Part shown: piece after piece, positions 13,226 through 14,771 of the stretch | Layout of the letters: each line of letters opens with the position of its first letter | Position numbering within the stretch: the first letter of the stretch is position 1 | DNA from: Deltaproteobacteria bacterium | GTDB taxonomy: Bacteria > Desulfobacterota > GWC2-55-46 > DRQE01 | Assembly: GCA_011371515.1 (NCBI GenBank) | Contig: DRQE01000127.1 | Location: forward strand, 1-14,771 | DNA length: 14,771 bases | Direction of reading: 5' to 3' | Made by a program: the position numbers and the translations under genes | The notes under the pieces: model-generated | Told to the model about the DNA's origin: nothing | The model's database searches: none | What the model saw: the letters and a program-made list of their open reading frames with translations, nothing else

Positions 13226-14522
13226 AAAGAACACCTTTCATCCCCTGCGGGCTTGCCTCTGTAAGCCTTAGGCTGACTTCCTTTCCCATAAGGGTGTCAT
13301 CACCATCGAGCAGGGTGGGTATGTAGTTTTCCGTTCTGCCACAGAGAAGCCCTGTTTTTCTATCCCTTCTGGATTCGACTATGACTTTCTTCACAGAGCC
13401 TATCTGTGCCAGATAGAAGGAGAGCCGTTTTTCTCTATCGAGCTCTTTAAGGCGCTGAACCCTCTGTTTTACCAGCCTTCCGTCAACCCTTTCGGGAAAG
13501 TCTGCGGCAGCTGTGCCAAGCCTTACTGAATAGGGGAATATGTGCATGTAGGATATGGGTAGCTCTTCCATAAGTTTGAGGCTATTTATAAACTCCCTTT
13601 CACCCTCGCCGGGAAAGCCCACCATTATGTCCACACCTATGGCAATATGCTTCACCTTTTCGTATAGCCTTAAGACCTTCTTACGGAAAAGCTCTGCCGT
13701 GTATGGTCTTCGCATGAGTCTCAATATGTGGTCGTCTCCGCTCTGCACAGGTAGATGCATGTGCGGACAGATACTCTTTGCAGATGAGAGTATCTCTATG
13801 AGCTCCTCTGTAAGTTCATCGGGGTCGAGAGAGCTTATCCTGAACCTTGCAGGATAACCACGCTCCTCGATAGTGCGTATAAGCCCTGTTATGTCGGTTT
13901 CAGGGTTCAGGTCGAGCCCATAGGTGCCAAGGTGTATGCCCGTAAGGACAAACTCCTTTACACCCTGCTCTATGAGTGTCTCTATGTCCCGTAAGACCTC
14001 TTCAAGTGGCAGGCTCTTTGATCTTCCCCTTGCCTTCGGGATTATACAGTAGGAGCAGGTCTTGTTGCACCCATCCTGCACCTTTAGGTTCACCCTTGTT
14101 CTTGCAGAGGGCCTTTTTATACGAAGCGATAGTGGGGTGCCCTCCTGCCAGTTGCCAACGATTATGCGGCCTTCTGAGGGCCTGCCAGCCCTTATGCACT
14201 CTGCAATGCGCGCCTTGTCAGGGTTACCAAGAATATAGTCCACACAGCCAAGCTCTTTGATTCTTTCCGGGTAGACCTGTGCATAGCAGCCAGTAACGAT
14301 TATAACCGTATCAGGGTTTGCCCTTCTTATCCTGCGCACAAGCTGGCGTGCCTCGCTATCGGTCTTCGATGTTACGGTGCAGGTGTTTATAATAAAGGCA
14401 TCTGCCTCTTCGACGGTGTCCACCCTCTCAAGGCCCTCCTCTTTGAGCATCTCCTCGAGGGCTGTTGAGTCATACTGGTTTGCCCTGCACCCAAGTGTCT
14501 TTATTGCGAAACTTTTAAGCAT
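13176..14522 (-). CDS. mtaB: tRNA (N6-L-threonylcarbamoyladenosine(37)-C2)-methylthiotransferase
   Basis: A 448-residue radical SAM methylthiotransferase that adds a methylthio group to t6A at position 37 of tRNAs reading ANN codons. The N-terminal methylthiotransferase domain carries the three auxiliary-cluster cysteines C12, C48 and C79. The radical SAM motif is C152-x3-C156-x2-C159 (GCNKTCSYCIIP). The C-terminal TRAM-like domain (about 375-435) reads SVKKVIVESRRD, then GRTENYIPTL. The TLGCRANQYDS opening is the MtaB form, which separates it from MiaB and RimO. It overlaps the mnmA end by eight bases and reaches 50 bases into rnc. Confidence 0.93.
   Translation of the reverse strand: MLKSFAIKTLGCRANQYDSTALEEMLKEEGLERVDTVEEADAFIINTCTVTSKTDSEARQLVRRIRRANPDTVIIVTGCYAQVYPERIKELGCVDYILGNPDKARIAECIRAGRPSEGRIIVGNWQEGTPLSLRIKRPSARTRVNLKVQDGCNKTCSYCIIPKARGRSKSLPLEEVLRDIETLIEQGVKEFVLTGIHLGTYGLDLNPETDITGLIRTIEERGYPARFRISSLDPDELTEELIEILSSAKSICPHMHLPVQSGDDHILRLMRRPYTAELFRKKVLRLYEKVKHIAIGVDIMVGFPGEGEREFINSLKLMEELPISYMHIFPYSVRLGTAAADFPERVDGRLVKQRVQRLKELDREKRLSFYLAQIGSVKKVIVESRRDRKTGLLCGRTENYIPTLLDGDDTLMGKEVSLRLTEASPQGMKGVLYEKREAFEETGREATG
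13232..13238 (-). promoter_or_regulatory. Shine-Dalgarno that sets the rnc start
   Basis: AAAGGTG lies inside the mtaB coding region with six bases to the ATG at 13225. The upstream GTG candidate start is part of this element. Confidence 0.65.
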
Positions 14523-14771
14523 GCTCTCTGTCGAACTCCTTTATTGCTCTTTCTATCCATCCGCCGCCAAGTACCTCGTCGTCTTTATAGAATACCACAG
14601 CCTGTCCGGGGGTTACAGCCCTCTGTGGGATTGAAAACCTTACCACCGCCTGCTCACCCTGTGGTATGACCGTTGCATCCACAGGGTTGTGGCGGTAGCG
14701 TATCCGCACCTTGGCTTCTATGGGAGCCTCAGGTGGGGCTGTTATCCAGTTGACCTCCCTTGCACGAAGGC
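14515..14771 (-). CDS. mnmA: tRNA-specific 2-thiouridylase MnmA, C-terminal fragment (runs off right edge)
   Basis: The last 85 codons of MnmA, which thiolates the wobble uridine of tRNAs for Lys, Glu and Gln. The frame stays open to the window edge (LRAREVNW at the edge end), so the N-terminal catalytic part is outside. The C-terminal beta-barrel domain is recognised by VRIRYRHNPVDATV, by QRAVTPGQAVVFYKDDEVLGGGWI and by its end position. Codon 14707-14709 is GTG, an internal valine, not a start. The stop overlaps the mtaB start by eight bases, so both tRNA modification genes are probably translated together. Confidence 0.92.
   Translation of the reverse strand, partial: LRAREVNWITAPPEAPIEAKVRIRYRHNPVDATVIPQGEQAVVRFSIPQRAVTPGQAVVFYKDDEVLGGGWIERAIKEFDREHA

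Noticed and set aside
14515..14709. A separate short gene starting at GTG 14707-14709
   Set aside because: The frame is open to the window edge and reads as the MnmA C-terminus; GTG is an internal valine.
1..14771. tRNA, rRNA, CRISPR array, transposase or phage genes
   Set aside because: No cloverleaf-like stretch, spaced repeat array or transposase/phage protein signature was found; the space is nearly all assigned.

Overview
The window is a gene-dense chromosomal stretch from a bacterium. It looks Gram-negative: there is a predicted outer-membrane CsgG-type lipoprotein, a periplasmic di-heme cytochrome c peroxidase and several exported proteins. Lifestyle appears anaerobic or microaerophilic, because it pairs an oxygen-independent B12 (class II) ribonucleotide reductase with a dedicated peroxide-defence operon. 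AGG and ATA codons are frequent and base composition is moderate. I lean towards a Nitrospirota- or Thermodesulfobacteriota-like lineage, but the sequence does not fix the taxon. I see no rRNA, tRNA, CRISPR array, transposase or phage gene.

Layout. (1) 1-2376, minus strand: a nitroreductase with its own promoter, then class II ribonucleotide reductase (nrdJ), then the first 11 codons of ribulose-phosphate 3-epimerase (rpe), running off the left edge. (2) 2393-4674, minus: a small exported protein, a CsgG-domain lipoprotein with an extra C-terminal sandwich-like domain, and thioredoxin, closed by a strong terminator. (3) 4709-7085, minus: a PerR-controlled operon of perR, di-heme peroxidase, 2-Cys peroxiredoxin and a 33-residue RCKP-type rubredoxin-like protein. 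Its promoter carries two PerR-box-like palindromes and its end carries a large hairpin. (4) 7096-7784, minus: a rhomboid protease gene immediately upstream of perR. (5) 7806-8500, plus: a second nitroreductase, tail to tail with an exported DUF4412-like protein (8502-9248, minus). (6) 9358-11699, plus: a YjbQ-family gene, a PfkB kinase, the remnant of an FAD/NAD(P) disulfide oxidoreductase, and a TVP38/TMEM64 membrane protein. (7) 11652-14771, minus: the end of mnmA, then mtaB, rnc and a radical SAM gene, tightly packed or overlapping; this is an RNA modification and processing cluster.

How they work together. The peroxide operon combines a metal-dependent sensor (all five PerR ligand positions present), peroxide removal in the periplasm (cytochrome peroxidase) and cytoplasm (peroxiredoxin), and a tiny iron or zinc protein that could carry electrons or metal. 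The thioredoxin nearby could feed both the peroxiredoxin and nrdJ. The most noteworthy observations are the PerR operon with its miniprotein, the CsgG fusion with its small exported partner, and the oxidoreductase remnant beside TVP38, where the two families are known to be associated.
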